A DNA stretch of 64,000 nt from contig NZ_CP042240.1 in assembly GCF_007833275.1 (NCBI RefSeq), forward strand, positions 114,916-178,915. The letters run 5' to 3'. A model generated the notes under the pieces. That model saw only the letters and a program-made list of their open reading frames with translations, was not told the DNA's origin and made no database searches. A program made the translations under genes and the position numbers. The first letter of the stretch is position 1. Each line of letters begins with the position of its first letter. Of the stretch, positions 16,620 through 25,291 are shown piece by piece. Source of the DNA: Salarchaeum sp. JOR-1. Lineage in GTDB: Archaea; Halobacteriota; Halobacteria; Halobacteriales; Halobacteriaceae.

Positions 16620-17864
16620 TCAGGCGGTGTCGGTGGTGCTGATGTCGACGTCTTCGAGCGCCTGATCGACGACGGACTCGTGAATCCCGACGAGTTCGAC
16701 GGTGTCAGACATGGCTTCGAGGACTTGTTTGACGTCCATGTCGAGCGTGTACTCGCGGTAGGTGCCGCCGCGGCGTCCCTCGTTGCGTTCGGTGACGCCG
16801 ACGATACCGAGCATGGTGAGTTCACTGAGGTGGTCGCGCATCCGGCGCGGAACGAGCGGATCCCGTTCGGCGAGTTCGGCGAAGCGGGTGTATCGGGGGC
16901 GGATGTCACGCGAGCGAACCGGTGTGTTGCCTTCGAGCTCGTGAGTGAGGAGCGCGTAGAGGACGAGGTGACCGTGTTCGGTGAGTCCGCGAACCCCCTC
17001 CTCGATGCGGCCGCGTTCGAGTGCGTTCCGTCCCTGTTCGACGTGGTCTTCGGTGACAGTGGTGCCGTCCTGGTCGCGGGCGATGTCGCCGGCTTTCATC
17101 AGGAGGTCAATAGCCTGTCGCGCGTCGCCGGCGTCTTTCGCGCCGTAGGCGGCGCAAAGCGGGATAACGCCATCGTCGAGCACGCCGTCGTGAAAGGCGA
17201 CGTCGGCGCGCTGCTGGAGGATGGCGATGAGGTCGGTCGCGTCGTAGGCGGGGAAGTGGATTTCGTTCTCGCAGAGGCTTGATTTGACCTTCGGGGAGAG
17301 GTCTTCGCGGAAGGAGAAGTCGTTGGAGATGCCGATGATGCCGACTTTGGCGTTGGAGAGTTTGTCGTTGGCGCGGGCGCGAGGGAGCTGGTAGAGAAGA
17401 CTGTCGTCCTCGATGTTGTCGATTTCGTCGAGGACGATGAGGACGGTGTCGCCAAGGGAGTCGAGTTCCTCCCAGAGCATGTCGTAGACGGCGGCGAGCG
17501 GGTAGCCGGTGGTGGATATCTGGTTGGATTCGTCGCGGAGTTCGTTGACGAGGTGCGTGGCGACCTGATACGAGGAGGAGAGGCCGTCACAGTTGAGGAA
17601 GTTGAGGCTGAGCGTGATATCGTCGTACTGGGCGGCGTCCTCACGGAGGTGGGAGAGAAGGTAGCGAGTGGCGGCGGTTTTGCCGACGCCGGTTTTCCCG
17701 TAGAGGAAGACGTTGTTGGGCTGTTCGCCGTTGATGATGGGTTGGAGGGCGGACTGATAGGTGGTGAGCTCGTCGTCCCGTCCCACGAGTTCCTCGGGCT
17801 GGTAGTCTTCGCGGAGAGCGTCGCGGTCTGTGTAGATGTCCCGGTCCCGTTCGAACAGCGCCAT
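16620..17864 (-). CDS. orc1: Orc1/Cdc6 replication initiator (origin A)
   Basis: 414 residues from ATG 17864 (MALFERDRDIY). AAA+ core with Walker A GKTGVGKT (56-63), Walker B LIVLDEID (142-149) and sensor-1 IIGISNDF. The C-terminal winged helix includes RRMRDHLSELTMLGIVGVTERNEG. Known role: ORB-specific binding, origin melting and MCM loading. A TATA-like TTTTATGATAC lies about 25 bp upstream, and ORB-like repeats overlap and flank the promoter, suggesting autoregulation typical of archaeal origins. Confidence 0.95.
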   Translation of the reverse strand: MALFERDRDIYTDRDALREDYQPEELVGRDDELTTYQSALQPIINGEQPNNVFLYGKTGVGKTAATRYLLSHLREDAAQYDDITLSLNFLNCDGLSSSYQVATHLVNELRDESNQISTTGYPLAAVYDMLWEELDSLGDTVLIVLDEIDNIEDDSLLYQLPRARANDKLSNAKVGIIGISNDFSFREDLSPKVKSSLCENEIHFPAYDATDLIAILQQRADVAFHDGVLDDGVIPLCAAYGAKDAGDARQAIDLLMKAGDIARDQDGTTVTEDHVEQGRNALERGRIEEGVRGLTEHGHLVLYALLTHELEGNTPVRSRDIRPRYTRFAELAERDPLVPRRMRDHLSELTMLGIVGVTERNEGRRGGTYREYTLDMDVKQVLEAMSDTVELVGIHESVVDQALEDVDISTTDTA

Positions 17865-17892
17865 GGGAACGAGTGTCGCGTACAGTATCATA

Positions 17893-18322
17893 AAACCACC
17901 GCGTCCGCAGTGTCCGCAGAAACTGTCTTTATAAGAAAACGGCGGTACACACCCCCTCCACTATGTCCGCAGAAACACGCCAATCGAGGAGGGGGGACGC
18001 ACCAACACCGAATCCCGGCCTATAGTAAGAGAAAGAACTAATACATACTATGGAAAATAGTCCATTAGCTCAATACAAATATATCCAGTCGTCGTGTATT
18101 GTAATTGGCAGTTCTCGTTGTCTTGGCTCGTATTTCACCGGCCATCACACCCACCCCTCCGTCTCTTCCGAGAACTGCGGACAAAGTGGGGTGAGGGTCT
18201 AGCGTCATCTCCTCCAGCCACGGATCTCCCGAATCCTCCCGTTTCGACGCTTCTCTTCCCGAGTACCTCGATACCAGCCGCCCCTCTAACGCCGACGACC
18301 ACCCCACTATGTCCGCAGTAAC
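17893..18322. other. Replication origin A: ORB repeats around an AT-rich stretch
   Basis: Two direct ORB-like repeats (about 17893-17910, with a second GTCCGCAG half at 17912-17919, and 17949-17975) lie 5' of orc1. An AT-rich stretch at about 18020-18115 follows, then an inverted ORB (18173-18193) and a further direct copy (18299-18322). This is the usual archaeal arrangement of inverted ORBs bracketing a duplex-unwinding element next to orc1. The pattern is visible; function is inferred. Confidence 0.75.
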
Positions 18323-18360
18323 TCTCTACTACAACCTCCCTAAACCGGGAATTCGGCGAC

Positions 18361-18420
18361 TCGAGTGAACGACTTCCACGGTTCTGCGACGACTTCCACG
18401 ACTTCGAGTGAACGACTTCC
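18361..18420 (+). repeat. Direct repeat TCGAGTGAACGACTTCC
   Basis: Exact 17-mers at 18361-18377 and 18404-18420, with a partial third copy (ACGACTTCCACG) between. They lie in the gene-poor 18323-18713 stretch. No gene was recognised there; the repeat may belong to a degraded mobile element. Confidence 0.5.
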
Positions 18421-18713
18421 GCGGCGCTGCGGTGTTCTCTTTTTGTAGTGACGGGGCTTCGTCCCGGCGATGCACAGGGCGTCCTCCGAGCGCCGTCGAA
18501 CGGTGCGCTCAGTGTCGTTCTGCTGGAACTCGAACAGCGGTACGTTCAGCTCCACGGACCGCGTTACGTTCGGCTCCCGTTGGCGATCCTATCCGACCGC
18601 GTGTGTCGCACGTCGCCTTTCCGACGGAGCGCTCAATCCCGTCCTGAAGCGAACGACATACACTGCTCGACCCCGAAGAGACGCGCGTGCAGTACCACGG
18701 TGGCGGCCCGAGC

Positions 18714-18998
18714 ATGCTCCTCGTCGCGGTACTCCTCACCGCGGCCGCGGTCTCCGGTCTGCTCGTCGCGCTCGCCACCGCCGTCTACGTGCGGCGCCGC
18801 CAGCGGTCGTACCTCCTCATCGTGCTCGCGTTCACGGCGCTGTTCGCGCGCGCTATCGTCGCATTGCTCGCCGCTTCGAACACGATACCGACGGCCTTCC
18901 ACCACGTTCTCGAACACGGTCTCGACGTGGTGATGGCTTGTCTCGTCGTTGCGGCCGTCTACTACGCCCGTACCGTCGAACGCGCCAACACACAATGA
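18714..18998 (+). CDS. DUF7521-like small membrane protein
   Basis: 94 residues with three hydrophobic segments and the basic loop VRRRQRSYLL, matching the pattern of the two DUF7521 proteins at 15 kb. ATG at 18714 preferred; a GTG at 18687 is also in frame. Its stop overlaps the following regulator by ATGA. Confidence 0.6.
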   Translation: MLLVAVLLTAAAVSGLLVALATAVYVRRRQRSYLLIVLAFTALFARAIVALLAASNTIPTAFHHVLEHGLDVVMACLVVAAVYYARTVERANTQ

Positions 18999-19501
18999 CG
19001 ACACGCACACAAATCGCTGACCGAATCGCCGCGGATCCCGGTATCCACTTCAACGCGCTCGTCCGAGAACTCGATCTCGCGCCCGGCCAGGTTCAGTATC
19101 ACGTCCAGCGTCTCCTGCGCGCGGGAACGCTCGTCGAGGAGTCCCTCTACGGCCGCACCCACTACTATCCACCCGAGTACGACGCGTTCGAACGACGCGC
19201 GCTCGCGCTCGCGCGCCGGGAGAACTCCCGTGACATCCTCTTCGCGTTACTTGACGGCGACCGCCGGGCGAGCGCGCTCGCCGACGAGCTCGCCCTCGCT
19301 CGCAGCACGCTCTCCTATCACGTCAGCCGGCTCGTGGCGGTCGGACTCGTCGAGAAACACAAGGACGCCCAGCAGCGCGTCGAACTCACACTCACCGATC
19401 CGGATCGCACCGCGCGCATCCTCGCGGATATCGAGCCGTCGCTGCCCGAGCGACTCGTCGACCGACTCGAACGCCTCCTCGACTCCGTCTTCGAACCGTA
19501 G
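18995..19501 (+). CDS. Tandem winged-helix transcriptional regulator
   Basis: 168 residues with two successive winged helices: FNALVRELDLAPGQVQYHVQ (residues about 16-35) and SALADELALARSTLSYHVSR (about 90-109), each followed by a wing and 'VEE/VEK' turn. Such double-wHTH proteins are frequent in haloarchaea. Coupled to the membrane-protein gene before it, so the pair may form a membrane-linked regulatory unit. Confidence 0.8.
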   Translation: MTTRTQIADRIAADPGIHFNALVRELDLAPGQVQYHVQRLLRAGTLVEESLYGRTHYYPPEYDAFERRALALARRENSRDILFALLDGDRRASALADELALARSTLSYHVSRLVAVGLVEKHKDAQQRVELTLTDPDRTARILADIEPSLPERLVDRLERLLDSVFEP

Positions 19502-19510
19502 GCCCGTCGC

Positions 19511-20032
19511 CTACGATGTCCGTTCCGCGGTCTGGGTTCTCCGGCGACGCTGCCGGTGTACCCAGAGAACGAGTGCGGCGAGACAGAGGAGTACGAACAC
19601 CGCCAGCGAGATGATCGTGTGAAGGGTGACGTACAGCAGGTCGGGGTCGGGGACGCCGGTGACGACGCCCAGCCACGCCTCGAACGGGAGCAGAGCGGTG
19701 GCGAGCGTCACCGACCACCGGGTCAGGAAGAAGTCACGTACCCGCCACCACGCAACGCCGGTCGCGGCGAGCATCACCAGACCGGTGAGGAACGCGACCG
19801 CGCGGTGAAGCCACTCTGCCACGATTTGCGCGTACGTATACTGTGAGGACGCGGCCGCGTTCGCGAGCGGCACCCACTCGCCGGCGCACTTCGGGAAGTC
19901 GCCGCCGCAGGACATCCAGCCGCGGAGCGCGACCGACTGAATGGCCGCGGCCGTGAGGAGTACGGTTCCGAGCAGCGCGAGCGTGACGAGCCACCGGAGA
20001 ACGCGTGGCCCGTCCAGCGACAAACGGTGCAT
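19511..20032 (-). CDS. CtaA/COX15-like heme A synthase family protein (half-size)
   Basis: 173 residues with four membrane helices. AEWLHRAVAFLTGLVML carries the conserved heme-ligating His of the family, and WMSCGGDFPKCAGEWVP is the cysteine-containing extracellular loop. TLHTIISLAVFVLL may hold a second His. Full-length bacterial CtaA is about 300 residues with eight helices, so this is a half-length archaeal form. Expected role: heme A formation for a terminal oxidase. Convergent with the preceding regulator. Confidence 0.75.
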   Translation of the reverse strand: MHRLSLDGPRVLRWLVTLALLGTVLLTAAAIQSVALRGWMSCGGDFPKCAGEWVPLANAAASSQYTYAQIVAEWLHRAVAFLTGLVMLAATGVAWWRVRDFFLTRWSVTLATALLPFEAWLGVVTGVPDPDLLYVTLHTIISLAVFVLLCLAALVLWVHRQRRRRTQTAERTS

Positions 20033-20545
20033 ACCACCGACTGCCCCACGAGGTTACTTGCGTGTACTGCTCTCTCACCCGGTTTCGAGAACCGTACCAC
20101 GAACTACGAGTGGCTGGCCGCCCTCCGCGTCGACCGCCGATTGTCTCTGCGCACTCCGCTGCGTTTCCTCGCGTCCCCGTGAGCCGTCTCGGTGCGTAGG
20201 CAGCATACCCCGACGCGCGTCCGGGTGCGGCGAGTGACTCACGCGCTCGGTTCCGCGATCGCCCGTGCGACACTGCCGTCGCCGGGTGGATGCGTCGGTG
20301 AGCGGGCGGCAGTGTACACGTCGTCCAGACAGTCGGCGGCGTCGAGCGAGCGGAGCGCAACCACTCAGCGTCCGGTGGCCCGGATTCGGTATTCGGTGTC
20401 TCCCGCGTTCCGTGCCGAGCCCCTCGACGCCGCACAGCGGGCCGACGCCACCCGCACGTTCCGCGCCGCACCCGTCGGTATGCGGTCGTGTACGCGTCGA
20501 ACGTCCACGCTAACAAGGTGGGGCGCGACCGTACTGTGAAGTGCG
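20033..20545. other. Gene-poor spacer
   Basis: No open frame here looks coding in composition, and no repeat, hairpin or promoter stands out. Confidence 0.5.
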
Positions 20546-20722
20546 ATGGCATACCAATTCACGTGTACGGCGGACGATTGTGCGTTCCAGGTGCGGTCGA
20601 ACGAGCGCGACGAAGTCGTCGACTTCACGCAGGAACACGCCGAGGAGATGCACAGCCTCGACCTGTCCCGGGCGGACGTGCGGGACGGCTTGGAGAGCGT
20701 CGAGATGGCCGCGGACGACTAA
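20546..20722 (+). CDS. DUF1059-family small protein, 58 residues
   Basis: ATG at 20546 in GCGATGGC. The protein runs MAYQFTCTADDCAFQVRS and later EHAEEMHSLDL, matching the short DUF1059 family, which has conserved Cys residues near the N-terminus and a C-terminal His-containing helix. Possibly metal-binding; function unknown. The DUF202 gene follows 25 bp later on the same strand. Confidence 0.7.
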   Translation: MAYQFTCTADDCAFQVRSNERDEVVDFTQEHAEEMHSLDLSRADVRDGLESVEMAADD

Positions 20723-20747
20723 GTAGGTGGGCGTCCGAGCGGACGCC

Positions 20748-21029
20748 ATGACCGACGACGAGGACGACACGGCGACCAGTCTCGCGAGCGAACGCACCCG
20801 GTTGGCGCGCGAGCGAACGATCCTCGCGCACATCCGCACGGGGTTCGCGTCGTTCCTCTTCGGCGTTGCCGTTCTGGGCTTGTTCTCCGGGCCGACGGCG
20901 CTGCTGGGCGTGTTGTTCCTCGGTATCGGCGTGCTGTTCCTCGTCACCGGCTGGCTGTCCTACCTCCGGAGCAACCGCCGCGTCAGCGGAGTTCTGGAGG
21001 AAATCGAACGCCCGTTCCGGCGGCGCTGA
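20748..21029 (+). CDS. DUF202-family membrane protein
   Basis: 93 residues. An acidic N-terminus is followed by the family signature ERTRLARERTILAHIRTGFA, then two membrane helices (about 38-54 and 58-76). Start at MTDDEDD. Function unknown (YidH-like). Confidence 0.75.
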   Translation: MTDDEDDTATSLASERTRLARERTILAHIRTGFASFLFGVAVLGLFSGPTALLGVLFLGIGVLFLVTGWLSYLRSNRRVSGVLEEIERPFRRR

Positions 21030-21132
21030 TTGGTCGACACCGAGCGGCCTTGCTGGACGGCGTTCGTCGTCGCGTTCACGTCGGTGTCGCGCGCGGCGGG
21101 TCGTGCGAGCGAGAACGAGGGACGGGGGTGGA

Positions 21133-22095
21133 TTAGTCGTCCGCTTCGACGCGCCGGGGGGCCTGCTCGTTCAGTTCGACGGCCACGTCCGCGGGCGTGA
21201 GCGTGTCCGGGAGTTTCGTACTCCGGGTGCCCGCGATGTCGTCGAGGATTTCGGCGAGGTAGGCGTTGAACAACACGGGGTTCTCGCTCATCGGGAAGTG
21301 CCCGATTTCGGCGATTTCGACCGCTGTCGAGCCCTCTCCCACGCCGTCAGCGACCGCGCGGCCGTCCTCGGGCGTCGTGAGGTAGTCGTATTCGCCGTTC
21401 ACGACGTACAGCGGGCAGTCGGTCGCGTCTATCTGGTCGAGTTTCTCCCGGTAGTCGTGGTCGACCGAGTAGTAGTACAGGTCGCCCTTGAACACGCCCG
21501 TCGCGCCCTGTTCGTAGTGGTACATCGTCTCGCGGCGCGCGGATTCCGGGCTCTGCGGCGCCATCAGTCCCCAGCAGGAGTACGCGTTCACTTCGGTCGT
21601 GTTGACGTGGGGGTGGTCGAGCCAGTCGATGTAGAACCCCGGGCTGTGCGCGCCGCATTCGAGGCCGATGAGCGCGCGGAACTTATCGGCGTGCCAGTCC
21701 GCGAGTTCGAGCGTGATATTCCCGCCCATGCTCGACCCCATGTAGATGGGGTCGTCGAGGTCGAGGGCGTCCACGATGCCGACGATGGTGGACACGAACT
21801 GTTCGGCGGTGAGCCGGTAGTCCGAGTTCCACCAGTCCTGGCCGACGGGCGGCACGGACTTCCCGTGGTAGGGGAGGTCGTACGCGATGACGCGGTATTC
21901 GTCCGTGATGGCGGGGTCGGTGAGGAGGTGACGCCACTCCTGGTTGTTGCAGCCGGCGGTGTGCTGGCAGATGAGCGGGATGCCGTCGGACGGGCCCGCG
22001 GCCTCGTAGTAGATGCGGTGGTCGACGCCGTCGATGTCGACGTGCACGTACTTGCCGGTGATCTTCTCCGTGTCGCCGTGGTCGTAGGATTCCAT
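21133..22095 (-). CDS. Alpha/beta-hydrolase
   Basis: 320 residues with a complete fold signature: oxyanion region QHTAGCNNQEW, nucleophile elbow GSSMGGN (Ser), acid in VNGEYDYLT (Asp) and EIGHFPMSEN (His). Family members hydrolyse esters, C-C bonds or haloalkanes; the substrate is not predictable. It follows the SCP2-like gene by two bases, so they form an operon and may handle a shared hydrophobic ligand. Confidence 0.85.
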   Translation of the reverse strand: MESYDHGDTEKITGKYVHVDIDGVDHRIYYEAAGPSDGIPLICQHTAGCNNQEWRHLLTDPAITDEYRVIAYDLPYHGKSVPPVGQDWWNSDYRLTAEQFVSTIVGIVDALDLDDPIYMGSSMGGNITLELADWHADKFRALIGLECGAHSPGFYIDWLDHPHVNTTEVNAYSCWGLMAPQSPESARRETMYHYEQGATGVFKGDLYYYSVDHDYREKLDQIDATDCPLYVVNGEYDYLTTPEDGRAVADGVGEGSTAVEIAEIGHFPMSENPVLFNAYLAEILDDIAGTRSTKLPDTLTPADVAVELNEQAPRRVEADD

Positions 22096-22097
22096 GG

Positions 22098-22520
22098 TCA
22101 GGCGCCTCCGTTGTTGTGGCTGTGCCGTAGCAGGTCGAGCGCGCGCTGGAACGCCCGCAGGTTCTGGAAGACGCGCTTGTTGTCGCCCGTGATCTGGAGG
22201 CGGTCGTCCTCGCCGGCGACCGCGCCCCGGTAGTGCGAGGCGATGAGTTCGTGGTTGAACGCGGGCGGCGTCTCCTGCAGGAACTCCTCCCAGGCCTGTT
22301 CGCTTCCGGTTACGCCGAACGCCCACTCGTGGTCGAGTCCGGGTTCGGGGACGATGCTCTCGACGCGGCCGCCGTCGACTTCGACGAGCCAGTCGGTGTC
22401 GCCGATTTCGATGCGGAAGTTCTCGCTGAACTTGTCGTGGCCGCGCACCGACATCTCGGGGTCGGCGTTCACGGTCGTCTTGTAGTGTTCCCACCACTGG
22501 TGTGTGCCTACTTCTGTCAT
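22098..22520 (-). CDS. SCP2-like sterol/lipid-carrier domain protein
   Basis: 140 residues from ATG 22520 (MTEVGTHQWWEHY); an upstream ATG at 22571 is less likely. The order of elements (FRIEIGDTDWLVEVDGG, WAFGVTGSEQAWEEF, LQITGDNKRVFQNLRAFQRAL) fits the SCP2 fold, which binds acyl or isoprenoid ligands. First gene of a two-gene operon with the hydrolase. Confidence 0.6.
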   Translation of the reverse strand: MTEVGTHQWWEHYKTTVNADPEMSVRGHDKFSENFRIEIGDTDWLVEVDGGRVESIVPEPGLDHEWAFGVTGSEQAWEEFLQETPPAFNHELIASHYRGAVAGEDDRLQITGDNKRVFQNLRAFQRALDLLRHSHNNGGA

Positions 22521-22703
22521 AGTCGGGTGCGCTCCGACGGGAGCACACTCCTCTCTACGGAGATCAGTCACTTCGTTAGGACTCCCATTCAGCGCCCCTC
22601 CCGTTACGACCGGACGGTCGAGTGTGCGGAAAGCCCGCCGTACTCGGACGCCGACGCGCGCGGACGGGCGCCTAACTAACCGCCCGGGCGTGGTCTCCCC
22701 GGT

Positions 22704-22868
22704 ATGATGCGTGCACGTCGAGCCCTCACGGAGCGCGGTATCGAGACACGCGTGGCGAACGCGGACAGCGACGGCGGCGCCCGGTACGCCGACGCAGTCG
22801 ACTATCCGGGAGCGCGCTTCGGGATCGTCGAGCTACCTGGGGACGAAACCCGCGGCCGAGACCACTAG
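22704..22868 (+). CDS. Small ORF, 54 residues, coupled to the next gene
   Basis: Begins MMRARRALTERGIETRVANA. The TAG is directly followed by the next ATG. Acidic C-terminal half and good codon use support coding. No family recognised. Confidence 0.45.
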   Translation: MMRARRALTERGIETRVANADSDGGARYADAVDYPGARFGIVELPGDETRGRDH

Positions 22869-23165
22869 ATGCGCCTTCAAGACGTCCGGGAGTACGTCGA
22901 CCGCGAGCTCACGTATCCAATCGATAGCGACCGCGTCCGCGAGCACGTCGGCGACCTCACCGTCGACGCCCCCACGGCCGACGCCTCCAGAACGGTCGGG
23001 GATCTTCTGCCGGCCGGCAACGACACCTACGAATCACCGGCGGCGCTCGCGAACACCCTCACGGCGAACCTCCCCGACGAGTACGTCGGACGGAAGTACT
23101 ACGACGACCGCGGACCGAACATCGACGCCGACGGCCCCCGGGACGAAGAGAACCAGTCGTTCTAG
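22869..23165 (+). CDS. DUF5789-like small protein
   Basis: 98 residues, acidic and soluble. MRLQDVREYVDRELTYPID and ADASRTVGDLLPAGN resemble the haloarchaeal DUF5789 family. The start abuts the upstream stop. Function unknown. Confidence 0.6.
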   Translation: MRLQDVREYVDRELTYPIDSDRVREHVGDLTVDAPTADASRTVGDLLPAGNDTYESPAALANTLTANLPDEYVGRKYYDDRGPNIDADGPRDEENQSF

Positions 23166-23210
23166 CGTTCACGCCGCGTTCGCTCGGAACCAAACCGCGT
23201 GACGGCGGCC

Positions 23211-23238
23211 CGAAGAACAGCGGACACGGTGGGGTGGC
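23211..23238 (-). repeat. Solitary ORB-like repeat (inverted)
   Basis: On the minus strand it reads CCACCCCACCGTGTCCGCTG followed by TTCTTCG, matching origin-A ORBs and sharing 17 identical bases with the solitary site at 8.6 kb. It lies between the DUF5789-like and PNPOx-like genes, away from any initiator gene. Confidence 0.6.
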
Positions 23239-23389
23239 GCGCGGTCGCACCCACTGGCGACACCCCCGGCGTACTGAACCGGAAACGCCGACTGGGCGAC
23301 ACGATCCGCCCGTGATCCAACGGCCGCAGTCGCCGTTTGGTATCTCCCACGAGGAAGCGCATATATATACGCCCGGCTAATCCGAACCC

Positions 23390-23860
23390 ATGACTAGCGA
23401 ACTCGAGCGCCCCGCGGTCGACCAGCTTCTCAGGGCGAACGGTACCGGGGTACTCGCGCTCACGAACGGTACCGGGGTACTCGCGCTCACGAACGGGCCG
23501 GACGCGTACTCGTTTCCCGAATCGTTCGGCTACGACGGTGAGGCGCTGTACTTCCAGTTCGTGTACGACGAGGACAGCAAGAAGATGGCGTTTCTCGAAA
23601 CGACCGACACCGCCTCGTTCACCGTGTACACGACCGACCCACCGGAGAGCGTGATCGTCACCGGCCCCATCGAGAAAGTCCCGGAGGCGGACAGAACCGT
23701 CGCAGCGGCAGTCATCGCGGAGAACGCCGAAATCCCGACCCTCAACACAGACCCCGAGAAACACCCGCGAGAACTCACCTTCGACTTCTATCGTCTTCTC
23801 CCGCGTGAGCTCTCCGGGCGGGTGTTCCGCGATATCGCCTCCTCGCAGACCCGCTCCTGA
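23390..23860 (+). CDS. Pyridoxamine-5'-phosphate-oxidase-family flavin-binding protein
   Basis: 156 residues: split-barrel motifs YSFPESFGYDGEALYFQFVY, KKMAFLETTDTASFTVY and SVIVTGPIEKVPE. The N-terminal first strand is duplicated by an exact 27-bp tandem repeat, adding nine residues (NGTGVLALT twice). Upstream CATATATATACGCC (about 23358-23371) is a good TATA region. Probably an FMN- or F420-binding oxidoreductase-like protein. Confidence 0.8.
   Translation: MTSELERPAVDQLLRANGTGVLALTNGTGVLALTNGPDAYSFPESFGYDGEALYFQFVYDEDSKKMAFLETTDTASFTVYTTDPPESVIVTGPIEKVPEADRTVAAAVIAENAEIPTLNTDPEKHPRELTFDFYRLLPRELSGRVFRDIASSQTRS
23437..23490 (+). repeat. Exact 27-bp tandem duplication inside a coding region
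   Basis: 23437-23463 and 23464-23490 are identical; each starts GAACGGTACCGGGG and ends GCGCTCAC. Because 27 is a multiple of three the frame is kept. A further GAACGG follows, so slippage or unequal recombination is easy. Confidence 0.95.
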
Positions 23861-23871
23861 ACCGCGCGCGG

Positions 23872-25203
23872 TTACGCGGCGAGCGGTCGGGAGAGTATCC
23901 AGAGGGAGAGAACGGTGTATGCGACCATGAGCGCGACCAGCGGTGCGTGGGCCCGGAGCGAACGCCGGGGGTAGTCGGCGCGGAGGACGTGGTGGGCGGC
24001 GGCGACGGCGACGAGATGGCCGGCGACGACGAGGACGACCTGTCCCGTCCAGTACGCGGGAACGGAGAGCCAGGAGAGGAGGACGGGCGGGGCGCCCGTG
24101 AGCGTGCCGACGAGCACGGCGGCGTTCTCGACGAGGTGCGTGGCGTTATGCGCGAGTTCGTACGCGACCGCGATGGGGAGCAGTGACCCGGCGACGGCGC
24201 GCGCGACCGTTCGTACGTCGTCCGTGACGGTGTGCGCGACCACGGTCGTGACGGCGGTGAACGCCGCGAGGAAGACGAGTAGACCGGCGACGTAGACGAG
24301 CAAACCGGGCGCCTGTCCCGCGCCGAGGTCGCGGAGGGCGAGGGTGAGCGTCTGGTATTCGGGCGTGCTGGTGAAGCCGTCGAAACTCACGGTGTACACG
24401 CTCGCGACGACCAATGCGACGACGCCGATGGACGCGACCGGGCGCGCACAGCCGGTCGACGGTCGGCGGGCGGCGACGAGCAACCGACCGTCTCGCTCGC
24501 GAACCGTGACCGGGGCGACGCGTCCGACGAGGCCGTAGAACACCTCGAAGAGGTCCGCGCGCCGGTACCACTCGCGGCCGAAGACGACGCCGCCGACCAC
24601 CATCACTGTCGCGTACGCCGCGAGCAGCGCGCTCGTCGCCGCGGGCGACCGCGGGAGGACGGTGAGGTTCTCGAACACCCCCACGACGATCACGAACCCG
24701 ATGGTCGCCGGCCACTCGGCGAGCCACGGCGGATACCCACGGCCCGTGATTCGTTCGCCTTCGAGGACTTCCAAGAGGCGATGAACGGTTCGCCACGGCG
24801 ACAGCGCGCGCCACGGACTCCCGGCGAGCGCGGCGGCGACGAGCACGCCCTTCAGCCAGAGCACCCAGAACACGACGACCGCCGGGTTCGTCGGGGTCGC
24901 CCGTCCCAGCACGCCCGCCGCGATCACGCCCGCGAACACGACGAGGCCCGCGACCGAAGCGGCGATCCGGGCGACGTTACCCACGTCCGACGGGAGCGTT
25001 CCGAGCGCGCGGCGTCCGCGCTCGGCGCTGTCGGTGCGAGCGAGCCAGAGCGCGGTCGCGGCGACCGTTGCGCCCGCGCCGAGGTAGAGGAGACCGAGGG
25101 GGAGCGGCGCGTCGAATCGCGTCGCTGTCACGTCGTGTGCACTGGCGGTCGAGACGGCCAGGGCGAGCGCGGCGAGCACGGGAAGCGCGCGGGCGATCGG
25201 CAT
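23872..25203 (-). CDS. Polytopic membrane protein, 443 residues
   Basis: The ATG at 25203 starts a signal-like helix (MPIARALPVLAALALAVS, then TASAHD). About ten further helices follow. A central pattern SPWRALSPWRTVHRLLEVL and ELAHNATHLVENAAVL provides polar and His residues inside the membrane. No transporter family was recognised. Stand-alone; divergent from the beta-propeller gene. Confidence 0.65.
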   Translation of the reverse strand: MPIARALPVLAALALAVSTASAHDVTATRFDAPLPLGLLYLGAGATVAATALWLARTDSAERGRRALGTLPSDVGNVARIAASVAGLVVFAGVIAAGVLGRATPTNPAVVVFWVLWLKGVLVAAALAGSPWRALSPWRTVHRLLEVLEGERITGRGYPPWLAEWPATIGFVIVVGVFENLTVLPRSPAATSALLAAYATVMVVGGVVFGREWYRRADLFEVFYGLVGRVAPVTVRERDGRLLVAARRPSTGCARPVASIGVVALVVASVYTVSFDGFTSTPEYQTLTLALRDLGAGQAPGLLVYVAGLLVFLAAFTAVTTVVAHTVTDDVRTVARAVAGSLLPIAVAYELAHNATHLVENAAVLVGTLTGAPPVLLSWLSVPAYWTGQVVLVVAGHLVAVAAAHHVLRADYPRRSLRAHAPLVALMVAYTVLSLWILSRPLAA

Positions 25204-25291
25204 CGGTCGAGTTTGACGCCCTCGTCGGAAAGCGGTAGTGGTACGCGCGTCGAATAGTGTGAGTTTTCCGGCGCTATCTCCACCCTCCTGT

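Noticed and set aside
20033..20545. Several overlapping frames considered as a gene
   Set aside because: None has acidic haloarchaeal composition, a promoter or a recognisable motif.
20866..22233. 455-codon plus-strand frame
   Set aside because: Antisense shadow of the hydrolase and SCP2-like genes; Val/Arg-rich without motifs.
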